DNA of 53,316 nucleotides from Cellulomonas sp. HZM (lineage in GTDB: Bacteria; Actinomycetota; Actinomycetes; Actinomycetales; Cellulomonadaceae), in NCBI RefSeq assembly GCF_000708885.1, contig NZ_JEOE01000020.1:1-53316 (forward strand), in the 5' to 3' direction. Of the stretch, positions 16,668 through 25,433 are shown piece by piece; position 1 is the stretch's first letter; every line of letters begins with the position of its first letter. The notes beneath the pieces were generated by a model, which was given only the letters and a program-made list of their open reading frames with translations, was not told the origin of the DNA and did not search any database. The translations under genes were made by a program, and so were the position numbers.

Positions 16668-17068
16668 GCCCTCTCCTCCAGGTCGGCGGGGCCGAACGCG
16701 TCCGGGAGCACCTCGCTCATCGGTCGCACCCCGCTCACGGTCTCCACGAGGAGCCTCGACCCCCCGTGCTCGAACAGCAGCTGCCGGCAGCGTCCGCACG
16801 GCATGAGCACGTCGCCGTGCCCGTCGACGCACGTGAACGCGACGAGCCGTCCCCCACCGCCGACGACGAGCGCCGAGACCAGCGAGCACTCCGCGCACAG
16901 CGTCACGCCGTACGACGCGTTCTCCACGTTGCACCCGACGACCGTGCGCCCGTCGTCGACGAGCGCCGCGGCCCCCACGGGGAACCGTGAGTAGGGCACG
17001 TACGCGCGCGCCATGACGTCGGTCGCGGCGGCCCGCAACGCGTCCCAGTCGATGTCGGGGTCGGCCAC
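16664..17068 (-). CDS. cdd: Cytidine deaminase
   Basis: 134 aa, a tetrameric-type cytidine deaminase. The substrate motif is GCNVENASYG, the Zn site CAE (TLCAECSLVSA) carries the catalytic Glu, and MPCGRCRQLLFE carries the two further Cys ligands. It deaminates cytidine and deoxycytidine to uridine and deoxyuridine, feeding pyrimidine phosphorylase DeoA. The GTG at 17068 starts 5 nt after the permease stop, and the frame has no other usable start between. The stop overlaps deoA. Confidence 0.95.
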   Translation of the reverse strand: MADPDIDWDALRAAATDVMARAYVPYSRFPVGAAALVDDGRTVVGCNVENASYGVTLCAECSLVSALVVGGGGRLVAFTCVDGHGDVLMPCGRCRQLLFEHGGSRLLVETVSGVRPMSEVLPDAFGPADLEERA

Positions 17069-17073
17069 GCCGC

Positions 17074-18378
17074 TCAGCCCTTCAGGTACGGGACGCCCGA
17101 CGCGGCGGGTGCGCGCACGCGTCCGACGAAGCCGGCGACCGCGAAGATCGTCAGCACGTACGGCAGCATCAGCATGAACTGGCTCGGCACGGGCGTGCCG
17201 AGCACGGACAGGGCCGATGCGAGCTTCGTCGCGAACCCGAACAGCAGCGCCGCGCCGAGCGATCCGATCGGCGTCCAGCGGCCGAGGATCATGGCCGCGA
17301 GCGCGATGTAGCCGCGGCCCCCGGACATCTCCTGGCCGAACTGGCCGACGTACCCGATGGTGAGGAACGCGCCCCCGAACCCCGCGGTGGCCGAGCCCGC
17401 GAGCACGTTGCGCCAGCGCGTCCGGTTGACGTCGATGCCGACCGTGTCCGCGGCCTCGGGGTGCTCCCCCACGGCGCGCACGCGCAGGCCCCAGCGGGTG
17501 CGGAACAGCAGGACCGTGAGCACCACGACGGCCACGTACATGGCGTACACGATGACCGTCTGGTCGAACAGCACCGGGCCCAGCAGCGGGATCTTCTCGA
17601 GGAGCGGGATGCCGATCGGCTTCATCAGCGGCGGAGTGTTGAGAGTCGCCGCGTTGGGCTTGAGCACCGCACTGAACAGGAAGCTCGTGAGCCCGACGGC
17701 CAGCACGTTGAGCACGACGCCGACGATGATCTGGTTCACCGCGTACTTCACGGTGAACAGCGCGAGCAGGAGCCCGAGCAGCCACCCGGCGACCGGGGCG
17801 GCGAGGAGGCCCGCGTAGACGTTGCCCGTCACCGACGCGACGACCGCCGCGGCGAACGCCCCGACGAGCAGCTGCCCCTCGATCGCGATGTTGACGACTC
17901 CCGCGCGCTCGCACAGCACGCCGCCGAACGCGCCGAACGCGAGCGGCACGGCCAGCAGCAGCGAGCCCTGCAGCAGGTCGACGAGCGACGTCGCCTTGCC
18001 CGCGACGGCCCACACGAGGAACGCGAACACCCACAGCACACCGAACACCGCGAGCAGCCATGCGGGCGTGCGACGGTGCTTCACGGCCTGCCAGAACGCG
18101 AACGCGGCGATCGCGACGCACAGCACGCCGAGCACGATCGCGGTGGGCCTCGACGCGACGACGAGCGGCGAGAGCTGCACCGCGTCGGCGCGCAGGGACA
18201 GGCCGAACGTGGAGTCCACGCCCGACTTCGCCCCGAACCCGAACACCGCGAGCGCGACGAGCGCGAGGACCCCGAGGATGATCGGGATCCGCAGCGACGG
18301 ACGGACGCTCACGGACTGCGCGGCCGGTGCCGGCACAGGGGCCGGCGTGGGGGCCGGCTTCTCGACGACGGTGCTCAC
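17074..18378 (-). CDS. nupQ: Nucleoside ABC transporter permease (NupQ-like)
   Basis: 434 aa, integral membrane protein of the BPL/RbsC-type permease family. A Pro/Ala-rich cytoplasmic N-terminus (~30 residues) precedes about ten membrane spans. Family hallmarks: LLLAVPLAFGAFGGVLCERAGVVNIAIEGQ, GLHL-equivalent LRVRAVGEHPEAADTVGI, and the terminal FVGRVRAPAASGVPYLKG. With the neighbouring permease and the double ATPase it should form a nucleoside importer fed by the BMP lipoprotein. The GTG start overlaps the upstream permease stop by 4 nt (GTGA). cdd follows immediately. Confidence 0.85.
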   Translation of the reverse strand: MSTVVEKPAPTPAPVPAPAAQSVSVRPSLRIPIILGVLALVALAVFGFGAKSGVDSTFGLSLRADAVQLSPLVVASRPTAIVLGVLCVAIAAFAFWQAVKHRRTPAWLLAVFGVLWVFAFLVWAVAGKATSLVDLLQGSLLLAVPLAFGAFGGVLCERAGVVNIAIEGQLLVGAFAAAVVASVTGNVYAGLLAAPVAGWLLGLLLALFTVKYAVNQIIVGVVLNVLAVGLTSFLFSAVLKPNAATLNTPPLMKPIGIPLLEKIPLLGPVLFDQTVIVYAMYVAVVVLTVLLFRTRWGLRVRAVGEHPEAADTVGIDVNRTRWRNVLAGSATAGFGGAFLTIGYVGQFGQEMSGGRGYIALAAMILGRWTPIGSLGAALLFGFATKLASALSVLGTPVPSQFMLMLPYVLTIFAVAGFVGRVRAPAASGVPYLKG

Positions 18379-19635
18379 GCGGCCGCCCCCTTCAGCTCAC
18401 CGGACGGTGCCGGGATCCGGAAGATCGTGCGGACGAGGGCGGGCGCGGCGACGAACAGCACCACGAGCGCCTGCAGCACGAGCACGATGTCGATGGGTGT
18501 GCCGGTCACGACCTCCATGAACCGGCCGCCCGCGCTGAGCCCGCCGTACAGCAGACCCGCGAAGAAGATGCCGAGCGGCTTGGACCGTCCGAGCAGCGCG
18601 ACCGTGATGGCGTCGAAGCCGATCGTGCCCGCGATGCCGTCGGTGATGTACTTCGACGTCCCGAGCAGCTGCACCGCACCCGCGAGGCCCGCGAGGGCGC
18701 CCGAGATGAGCATCACGTAGATCGTCATGCGCTGGACGCTGATGCCCGCGGTGCGCGACGCGGCGGGGTTGGACCCGACCGCCCGCAGCTGGAAGCCGAG
18801 CCGCGATCGCGACATCAGCCACCACACCGCGACAGAGGCGAGGATCGCGATGACGAAGCCCCACGTCACGCGGAACTGGCTGCCGAACAGCAGGGGCAGC
18901 TGCGCGTGCGGGAGCACGGTGATCGACTTGGGCTCGCCGTTGGTGCCGATGAACGCCTTGGTGGTCAGCAGCCACGCGAGCAGGTTGGTCGCGACGTAGT
19001 TGAGCATGATCGTGACGATGACCTCGTGCGCGCCGGTGCGCGCCTTGAGGACACCGGCGATGCCGCCCCACAGCGCACCGCCCGCGATGCCACCCAGGAG
19101 CGCGAGCAGGACCGCGACCCCGGCCGGCAGGTGGTACGTGAAGCCGATGTACCCGGAGACGATGGCGCCGAGGATCACCTGGCCCTGCGCGCCGATGTTG
19201 AACAGGCCCGCACGGAACGCGACCGCGACGCCCAGCGACGCGATGATCAGCGGCGTCGCGGTGGTCATGGTCTCGGTCAACGGGCGGATCGCGAGCGCGA
19301 ACGTGTCCGCCTGGTAGTCGAACACCGCGCCGCGGAACAGCGCGGCGTACGCGGACGCGACGGCCGACCACGCCGCGGAGAGCAGGTCGCCCGGGCGGGA
19401 GAAGAAGTAGCCGGCGGCCTTCGTGACGTCGGGGTCGACCGCGGCGATGAGCACGCCGCCGATGACGAGCGCCAGCACGAACGCGAGCACGGTGACCATC
19501 GCGTTGCCGGTGGACACGCGGCGCAGCCAGGTGGCGGCACGCTCGTCGGACGACGGCTGGGACGGCGTGCGGGGCTCCGCCGGGGGGGGCGACCGGCGGG
19601 GTCGCCGCCGGGTCGGGAACGAGCTCGTCGGTCAC
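18375..19635 (-). CDS. nupP: Nucleoside ABC transporter permease (NupP-like), frameshifted near the N-terminus
   Basis: The expected start is the GTG at 19635, which overlaps the ATPase stop as GTGA and opens MTDELVPDPAATPPVAPP. That frame then leaves the permease frame at a run of eight G (19582-19589). Removing one G restores a continuous 419-aa protein: ...PVAPPAEPRTPSQPSSDER..., then STGNAMVTVLAFVLALVIGG and the intact permease core. As read, only an internal GTG at 19517 gives an uninterrupted 380-aa product, still holding all the predicted spans and AFRAGLFNIGAQGQVILGA. It could be a base-calling error, a recent mutation or a slippery tract. Without that error, this is one of the two pore subunits. 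Confidence 0.8.
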
Positions 19636-21200
19636 GGCGCCTCGCCTTCCTCGAGCAGGGTCTCGGTCGTGGGGTTCTCGGCGGCCTGGCGCTGCGCGTC
19701 GTCGAGCGGGACGCCGGCCATCATCAGGCCGAGCACGTCGCGCGGGGTGTCGCCCGGCACGACGCCGACCACCCGGCCGCGGTACATCACGGCGATCCGG
19801 TCGGCCAGCGCGCTGACCTCGTCGAGCTCGGTCGAGACGATCAGCACCGCGGTGCCGACGTCACGTTCGGAGACGATGCGCCGGTGCAGGAACTCGATCG
19901 AGCCGACGTCGACGCCGCGCGTGGGCTGGCTCGCGACGAACAGCTTGAGCGGGCGGGAGAGCTCGCGCGCGACGACGACCTTCTGCTGATTGCCCCCCGA
20001 GAGGCGACCCGCGGGCTGCGCGGGCCCGCGCGTGCGGATGTCGTACTCCTCGATGCGCGCGGTCGCGTTGGCCTGCACGGCCGCGAGGTCGACGCTGAGG
20101 CCGCGGCGGTAGCGCTCGTCGAACAGCAGGTCCAGCACCAGGTTCTCCGCGACGCTGAACTCGCCGACGAGCCCGTCGTGCGACCGGTCCTCCGGAACGA
20201 AGCCGACACCCTTGTCGAGCACCTGTCGCACCGAGAGCCCGACGAGCTCCTCGCCGCCCAGCCGCACCGAGCCGCGCAGCGGCGTCTCGAGCCCGAGCAG
20301 CGCCTCGACGAGCTCGGACTGCCCGTTGCCCTGCACGCCGGCCACCGCGAGGATCTCGCCGGCGCGCACCTCGAACGAGACGTCGTCCACGACGCGCGCA
20401 CCGGTGGGGTCCAGCACGAGCAGGTCCTGCACCTCGAGCGCGACGTCCCCGGGCTCCGCGGGCGCCTTGTCGAGCTCGAGCGAGACCGCCCGGCCGACCA
20501 TCATCGCGGCGAGCTCGGTCTCGGGCGCGGACGGCTCGGCCGTGCCGACGACCTTGCCGTGCCGGATGACGGTGATGACGTCGGCGACCGCGCGGACCTC
20601 GCGCAGCTTGTGCGTGATGAAGACGATCGACGTCCCCGCCTCGCGGAGCTGGCGCATGATCTCGATCAGCTCGTCGGTCTCCTGCGGCGTCAGCACCGCG
20701 GTGGGCTCGTCGAGGATCAGGACGCGCGCGTCGCGTGCCATCGCCTTGATGATCTCGACGCGCTGCTGGACGCCGACGGGCAGGTCCTCGATGACGGCGT
20801 CGGGGTTCACGTCGAACCCGAACCGGTCGGACAGCTCGCGCACCTTGGCACGCGCGGCATCGAGGTCCAGGAGGCCGCCCCGGCGCGTGCTCTCGTGCCC
20901 GAGCATCACGCTCTCGGCGACCGTGAACACCGGCACGAGCATGAAGTGCTGGTGCACCATGCCGATGCCGGCGGCGAGCGCGTCCGCCGGCCCGGAGAAC
21001 TTGGCGACCGCGTCGTCGATCGCGATCTCGCCCTCGTCGGGCTCGTACAGCCCGAACAGGACGTTCATCAGCGTCGACTTCCCGGCGCCGTTCTCACCGA
21101 GCAGCGCGTGGATCTGCCCCGGCTCGATGACCAGGTCGATGTGGTCGTTCGCGACGAGCGGCCCGAACCGCTTGGTGATCCCCCGCAGCTCCAGCTTCAC
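19632..21200 (-). CDS. nupO: Nucleoside ABC transporter ATP-binding protein, double ATPase (NupO-like)
   Basis: 522 aa with two tandem ABC domains, the layout of RbsA/NupO sugar and nucleoside importers. The first domain has Walker A GENGAGKST (35-43), the signature LPVGVQQRVEIIKAMARDA and Walker B VLILDEPTAVLTPQE. The second has a degenerate Walker A (GVQGNGQSEL) and the signature LSGGNQQKVVVAREL. A degenerate second site is normal for this group. The GTG start follows AAGGAGGG. The gene lies between the BMP lipoprotein gene and the two permeases; the long terminator-like hairpin upstream may lower its expression relative to the lipoprotein. Confidence 0.92.
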   Translation of the reverse strand: MKLELRGITKRFGPLVANDHIDLVIEPGQIHALLGENGAGKSTLMNVLFGLYEPDEGEIAIDDAVAKFSGPADALAAGIGMVHQHFMLVPVFTVAESVMLGHESTRRGGLLDLDAARAKVRELSDRFGFDVNPDAVIEDLPVGVQQRVEIIKAMARDARVLILDEPTAVLTPQETDELIEIMRQLREAGTSIVFITHKLREVRAVADVITVIRHGKVVGTAEPSAPETELAAMMVGRAVSLELDKAPAEPGDVALEVQDLLVLDPTGARVVDDVSFEVRAGEILAVAGVQGNGQSELVEALLGLETPLRGSVRLGGEELVGLSVRQVLDKGVGFVPEDRSHDGLVGEFSVAENLVLDLLFDERYRRGLSVDLAAVQANATARIEEYDIRTRGPAQPAGRLSGGNQQKVVVARELSRPLKLFVASQPTRGVDVGSIEFLHRRIVSERDVGTAVLIVSTELDEVSALADRIAVMYRGRVVGVVPGDTPRDVLGLMMAGVPLDDAQRQAAENPTTETLLEEGEAP

Positions 21201-21276
21201 GTGCCCTCCTTGGCGACGGTGCGCAGTCCGACATTATCCGGAGTGGATCCAGTGTCGATCGATCCTCAGCCGGACA

Positions 21277-21319
21277 CGACCGAGCCGGCCCGGGATCGTG
21301 TCCCGGACCGGCTCGGTCG
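21277..21319 (-). terminator. Hairpin between bmpA and the ABC ATPase gene
   Basis: Perfect 12-bp arms (21277-21288 and 21308-21319) enclose a 19-nt loop that can itself fold (CCCGGGA/TCCCGGA). It starts 6 nt after the lipoprotein stop. There is no T-run. The same arrangement follows the sugar-binding lipoprotein at 4670, consistent with differential expression of binding protein over transporter. Confidence 0.55.
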
Positions 21320-21324
21320 GTGGA

Positions 21325-22449
21325 TCACTTGGGCGAGCTGACCGACTCGACCTTGAGCTTGCCGGAGATGATGTCGGCCTTGAGCTGGTCGACCTCCTTC
21401 TTCAGGTCGTCCGGCACCTTCGAGTCGAGGTCGTGGTACGGCGCGATGCCGACGCCCTCGTTCTGCAGCGTGCCGACGTAGGGCTCGGCCGAGAACTTGC
21501 CCTGGACCGCGTCCGTCACGGACGACTCGACAGCCGCACCGATGAGCTTCATGACCGAGGTCAGGATCACCGACGACGAGTCGGGGTTGATGAGCGCGCC
21601 GTCCGAGTCGACCCAGATGACGAGCGTGCCCGGCGTGGCCTTCGCGGCCGTCAGGGCGTCGAGCGCGGCGCCGCCGGCGACCGGCAGGATGATGTCCGCG
21701 TTCGCGGCGACGAGCGAGTCGGCGTTGGCCTTGCCGGAGCCCGGGTCGAACGGAGCGTTGCCGGAGTTGAACAGGCCGTCCTGCTTGGCCTTGTCCCAGC
21801 CGACGAGCTTGACGTCCTTGCCCTTGACCTCGTTGTACTTCGCGATGCCGTCCGCGAAGCCGTCCATGAAGACGGTGACCGTCGGGATCTTGAGGCCGCC
21901 GTAGGTGCCGACGACGCCGGTCTTGGTCATGCCCGCGGCGAGGTAGCCCGCGAGGTACGCGGCCTGGGCCGTGTCGAACTCGAGCGGCTTGACGTTGTCG
22001 AGCGTGAGCGCCGCGCCCTTGGAGTCCGTGGGCTGCGCGTCGACGATCGCGAACTTGGTGTCGGGGCTGGCCTTCGCAGCGTCACCGGTCGCCGTCGAGA
22101 GCTTGAAACCGACCGACACGATCATGTTGCACTTCTGGCTGATCATGTTGGCGATGTTCGGCGCGTACGCGTCGTCCGTCTTCGACTCGGCCTGCGCCGT
22201 CTGGATGCCGAGCGTCTTCTTCGCCGCCAGCAGGCCGTTGAGGCCGGACTCGTTGAACGACTTGTCGTTGAAGCCGCCCGAGTCGGACACGATGCAGCCC
22301 TTGAAGTCGCTGTTCGTCGCACCGCCGGTCGACGTCGCGTCGCCGCCCGTCGCGGGGGTCGTGGTGTCGTCGGACGGTGCACTCCCGCACGCCGCGAGCG
22401 CGAGGGCGACGGCCCCGCTGAGCGCTGCCGCTCGGATGATCTTCTTCAC
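21325..22449 (-). CDS. bmpA: BMP-family nucleoside-binding lipoprotein
   Basis: 374 aa from a GTG at 22449 with AGGAG upstream. The frame runs further upstream without a signal sequence, while this start gives KKIIRAAALSG, a hydrophobic core and lipobox LAAC with C21. The Bmp (PnrA/Med) fold shows in CIVSDSGGFNDKSFNESGLNGL, ANMISQKCNMIVSVGF, AAYLAGYLAAGMTKTG, VGTYGGLKIPTVTVFMDGF and LTSVMKLIGAAVESS. Members bind purine nucleosides outside the membrane. The whole operon behind it encodes nucleoside uptake and breakdown, which fits. Confidence 0.93.
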   Translation of the reverse strand: MKKIIRAAALSGAVALALAACGSAPSDDTTTPATGGDATSTGGATNSDFKGCIVSDSGGFNDKSFNESGLNGLLAAKKTLGIQTAQAESKTDDAYAPNIANMISQKCNMIVSVGFKLSTATGDAAKASPDTKFAIVDAQPTDSKGAALTLDNVKPLEFDTAQAAYLAGYLAAGMTKTGVVGTYGGLKIPTVTVFMDGFADGIAKYNEVKGKDVKLVGWDKAKQDGLFNSGNAPFDPGSGKANADSLVAANADIILPVAGGAALDALTAAKATPGTLVIWVDSDGALINPDSSSVILTSVMKLIGAAVESSVTDAVQGKFSAEPYVGTLQNEGVGIAPYHDLDSKVPDDLKKEVDQLKADIISGKLKVESVSSPK

Positions 22450-22580
22450 GCGAAACTCCTGGTCTCGTGCAGTGCGGGCCCCGCCGGCCCTCGTCCCCTG
22501 CTGGTGCGGCGGCTCGTGGCGAGCCGGTCGCGACAGGGCGCGGGCGGGCATGACGGCGGGTGTCCCGGTGGATGAGTCGG

Positions 22581-22609
22581 ACTCTAGCCACGCGTGCGTG
22601 ACGCGCACG
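22581..22609 (-). promoter_or_regulatory. Possible promoter and operator for the bmp-nup-cdd-deoA-add-deoC operon
   Basis: On the minus strand a TAGAGT hexamer (22581-22586) lies ~130 nt before bmpA. Just upstream is an inverted repeat CGTGCG-N5-CGCACG (22593-22609). The position suits a repressor or activator of the nucleoside operon, but neither element is strong by itself. Confidence 0.3.
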
Positions 22610-22714
22610 TTACCGAGTGGTATCCAGCGAGGTTCTGTTACTGACCTGAGACATCGGCCCAGGTGGCGGACGCGGCGTCTCAGGATGCGACCGGCACGCC
22701 GGGTCGAGCGCGAC

Positions 22715-24004
22715 TCACCGCCCGGCGAGCACCGCCGCGCGGGCCAGCAGCAGCGCTCCGGCCTCGATCGCCCGCTCGTCGACCCGCAGGTCGCCCTGGT
22801 GGATGTCGTAGGTGGTGCCGCCCGGCGTGCGCGTGCCGAGGCGTGCCATCGAGCCCGGCACCTTCGTCAGGTACCACGCGAAGTCCTCGCCGCCGAGCGA
22901 CTGCTCGGTGAGCAGCACCGCCTCCTCGCCCAGCACGTCACGCGCCGCGGCCTCGAGGACCGCCGTCGAGCGCTCGTCGTTCTCGACCGGCGGCACGCCC
23001 CGGTGGTGCCGGATCTCCGCCTCCACGCCGAGCGACGCGACGACCTGCTCGACCGCGGCGTGGAACACCTCGGACGCCTGCTGCCACGCGCGCACGTCGA
23101 GGCACCGCAGCGTGCCGCGCACCGTGCCCGACGAGGGGATCGCGTTGTTGGCGGTACCCGCCTGCACCGCGCCCCACGTGAGGTTGACGCCCGAGCGCGG
23201 GTCGAGCCTGCGCCCCAGCACCGCGGGCACCTGCGTGATGACCTGCCCGAGCGCGAACACGACGTCCCCGGTGAGGTGCGGGCGCGACGTGTGCCCGCCC
23301 GGCCCCGTGAGCGTGACCTGGACCTCGTCGCTCGCGGACGTGATCGGCCCGATGCGCGTGCCGACCTGGCCCACGTCGACCTTGGGGTCGCAGTGCACCG
23401 CGAAGATCCGCTCCACGCCGTCGAGCCCGCCCGCGGCGATCACGTCGAGCGAGCCGCCGGGCTGCACCTCCTCGGCCGGCTGGAAGACGAGCCGCACGCC
23501 GCGCGGCAGCAGCCCCTCGTCGGCCAGGCGCGCGAGCGCGAGCCCCGCGCCCAGCACGACCGTGGTGTGCACGTCGTGCCCGCACGCGTGCGCCACGCCG
23601 CGCTGCTCGGAGGCCCACGGCAGGTCGCACGTGTCCGGCAGCGGGAGCGCGTCGATGTCGGCGCGCAGGGCCACGCGTGCGCCCCGGTCGGTGTGCGCAG
23701 GGCCGATGTCGCACACGACGCCCGACCCGGGCAGCAGTCGGGGGCTCAGCCCCGCCGCGGTCAGCCGGTCCGCGATCAGCCGTGAGGTGCGCACCTCGGT
23801 TCGCGCGAGCTCGGGGTGCGCGTGGATGTCGCGGCGGACGGCGACGAGTTCGTCGCGCAGCTCGTCGAGCGTCGTGCGCAGCAGCGCGAGCGCCGCGTCG
23901 TCGGACCCGTCGCCGCGCCGACCACCCGCCGCGAGGCCCGCCGGGTGCAACGGCGCGACGGCCGGTCGTGCGGCGGGCTCGGGGGTCGTGGGCTGCGCGG
24001 ACAC
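22715..24004 (-). CDS. M20-family amidohydrolase/peptidase
   Basis: 429 aa. Metal-dependent M20D hydrolase with IHAHPELARTEVRTS, VALRADIDALPL, HACGHDVHTTVVLGAG (Cys/His metal pair), QPAEEVQPGGSLDVI, a dimerisation insert with GGHTSRP, and SLGGEDFAWYLTKVPG. Close relatives remove acyl or amide groups from N-acyl amino acids or similar compounds; the substrate is unknown. It corresponds in place to the amiA1/amiB1 pair that sits near deoD in mycobacteria. The GTG start is supported by a leaderless TAGCCT hexamer. About 40 low-complexity Ala/Pro residues precede the domain. Confidence 0.88.
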   Translation of the reverse strand: MSAQPTTPEPAARPAVAPLHPAGLAAGGRRGDGSDDAALALLRTTLDELRDELVAVRRDIHAHPELARTEVRTSRLIADRLTAAGLSPRLLPGSGVVCDIGPAHTDRGARVALRADIDALPLPDTCDLPWASEQRGVAHACGHDVHTTVVLGAGLALARLADEGLLPRGVRLVFQPAEEVQPGGSLDVIAAGGLDGVERIFAVHCDPKVDVGQVGTRIGPITSASDEVQVTLTGPGGHTSRPHLTGDVVFALGQVITQVPAVLGRRLDPRSGVNLTWGAVQAGTANNAIPSSGTVRGTLRCLDVRAWQQASEVFHAAVEQVVASLGVEAEIRHHRGVPPVENDERSTAVLEAAARDVLGEEAVLLTEQSLGGEDFAWYLTKVPGSMARLGTRTPGGTTYDIHQGDLRVDERAIEAGALLLARAAVLAGR

Positions 24005-24010
24005 CTGGCG

Positions 24011-24016
24011 AGGCTA
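24011..24016 (-). promoter_or_regulatory. -10 hexamer for leaderless M20 amidohydrolase mRNA
   Basis: TAGCCT on the minus strand, with a 6-nt gap to the GTG at 24004. Confidence 0.45.
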
Positions 24017-24086
24017 TCCCTGCACGCGCACCGGGGACCCGCCGAGTCCGTCATGCGGCCCACGCGCGAGCGATGCGCGCGCAGGA

Positions 24087-25217
24087 TCAGAGCAGGTCGT
24101 CGCGGCCCGCGGCACGCCAGCCGTCGACCGCGCCCTTCACCTCCTGGGCCGCGGCACGCGTCGTGACGAGCAGCGCGTCGGGGGTGTCGACGACCACCGC
24201 GTCCGCGATGCCGACCACCGTCACCGTTCGCTCGCCGGCCCCGGTCACGACGAAGGCGTCCGGCGACGCGAGCCGCAGCACGCGCGCGTCGTCGCCCACG
24301 GTCGCCCCGTCGTCGGCCCCGTCTCCGCCGACGAGGTGCGCGAGCGACGCGAAGTCGCCCACGTCGTCCCATGCGAAGTCCCCGGGGACCACGGCCACGC
24401 CGCCGGCCGCCGCGACCGGCTCGGCGATCGCGTGGTCGATCGCGATCTTCGTCAGCCCGGGCCAGACCCGCGCGAGCACCTCGTCGCGCCCGTCCGTGTC
24501 CCACGCGCGGCCGATCTCCTCCAGCCCCGCGGCCAGCGGGGGCAGCTGGGCGGCGAGGTGGTCGAGCAGCACGCGGGCCCGCACGATGAACATGCCCGCG
24601 TTCCAGCGGTACTCGCCCGTCGCGAGGTAGGCCGCGGCCGTGAGCTCGTCGGGCTTCTCGGTGAAGCCGAGCACGTGCAGCGCGCTGGGCGCCCCGTCGA
24701 CCCCGAGCGGCTCCCCGCCCCGGACGTACCCGAACGCGGTCGACGGTCCCGTGGCGCGGATGCCGATCGTCGCGACGAAGCCCGCGCGCGCGACCTGCAC
24801 CGCCTCGCGCACGGCGCGCTCGAACTCCTCCTGCCCCGAGATCACGTGGTCGGCCGCGAACGAGCCGAGCACCACGTCGTCGCCGTGCCGGTGCAGCAGC
24901 ACCGCCGCGGCGAGCCCGATCGCCGCCATGGAGTCGCGGGGGGACGGCTCCGCGAGCACGTCGGGGGCTCCCCCGGTCTCGTCGGCCCCCACCTGCTCCG
25001 CGACCGCGTCGGCGTGCCGCGCGCCGGTCACGACGAGCACGCCGCCGCGACCCGTGAGCGGGACCAGCCGGTCCACGGTCGCCTGCAGCAGCGTCCGCCC
25101 GCTGCCCGTGAGGTCGAGAAGGAACTTCGGGCGCCCGGCCCGCGACAACGGCCACAGCCGCGTACCCGCACCGCCTGCAGGCACGACCGCGTGGAAGCCG
25201 GGGATCTCGCTCGACAT
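24087..25217 (-). CDS. manC: Mannose-1-phosphate guanylyltransferase
   Basis: 376 aa. The nucleotidyltransferase signature VVPAGGAGTRLWPLSR is followed by PKFLLDLTGSG, EPSPRDSMAAIGLAAAVLLH, VVLGSFAADHVI, FGYVRGG, FTEKPDE and RWNAGMFIVRA; this is the GDP-mannose pyrophosphorylase set. It makes GDP-mannose from mannose-1-phosphate and GTP for mannosylated envelope glycans. The ATG at 25217 is chosen because the motif then starts ~10 residues in and a TAGCCT hexamer precedes it by 7 nt. No isomerase domain is fused. It is divergent from the sdh operon. Confidence 0.9.
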   Translation of the reverse strand: MSSEIPGFHAVVPAGGAGTRLWPLSRAGRPKFLLDLTGSGRTLLQATVDRLVPLTGRGGVLVVTGARHADAVAEQVGADETGGAPDVLAEPSPRDSMAAIGLAAAVLLHRHGDDVVLGSFAADHVISGQEEFERAVREAVQVARAGFVATIGIRATGPSTAFGYVRGGEPLGVDGAPSALHVLGFTEKPDELTAAAYLATGEYRWNAGMFIVRARVLLDHLAAQLPPLAAGLEEIGRAWDTDGRDEVLARVWPGLTKIAIDHAIAEPVAAAGGVAVVPGDFAWDDVGDFASLAHLVGGDGADDGATVGDDARVLRLASPDAFVVTGAGERTVTVVGIADAVVVDTPDALLVTTRAAAQEVKGAVDGWRAAGRDDLL

Positions 25218-25224
25218 GCGCGCC

Positions 25225-25230
25225 AGGCTA
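25225..25230 (-). promoter_or_regulatory. -10 hexamer for leaderless manC mRNA
   Basis: TAGCCT on the minus strand, 7-nt gap to the ATG at 25217. Confidence 0.5.
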
Positions 25231-25286
25231 GCGAGGACGGTCAGGACCTCGCCGGTACCGCCCGGTCGCAGGCATCCGTCTCGCTG

Positions 25287-25302
25287 TGTGGACTTGCTCA
25301 CA
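25287..25302. promoter_or_regulatory. CRP/GlxR-type binding site upstream of sdhC
   Basis: TGTGGACTTGCTCACA matches TGTGA-N6-TCACA at nine of the ten fixed positions. It is ~131 nt before the sdhC start and ~57 nt upstream of the manC -10. In Corynebacterium the CRP-family regulator GlxR is known to act on sdh genes; the link here is inference. Confidence 0.5.
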
Positions 25303-25318
25303 GGACGGGACCAAAGGC

Positions 25319-25332
25319 CCGTGCGCGCACGG
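25319..25332. promoter_or_regulatory. Perfect 14-bp palindrome upstream of sdhC
   Basis: CCGTGCGCGCACGG, fully self-complementary, ~100 nt before sdhC and just ahead of a TACAGT hexamer (25353-25358). It could be an operator near the sdh promoter; in GC-rich DNA such palindromes also arise by chance. Confidence 0.3.
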
Positions 25333-25433
25333 TGGCATCCGAACCTGGTGGATACAGTGAGCGTCACGGGCCGGCCACGACGTCGTGGCGGACCAGCTCG
25401 TCACTCGCACCTCATCGCCAGGAGGCCCCCCAA

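Noticed and set aside
18327..21341. A 1004-codon plus-strand frame over the nucleoside transporter genes
   Set aside because: It is composed mostly of Arg, Asp, Gly and His as an antisense shadow. The minus strand holds coupled ABC transporter genes with Walker and signature motifs.
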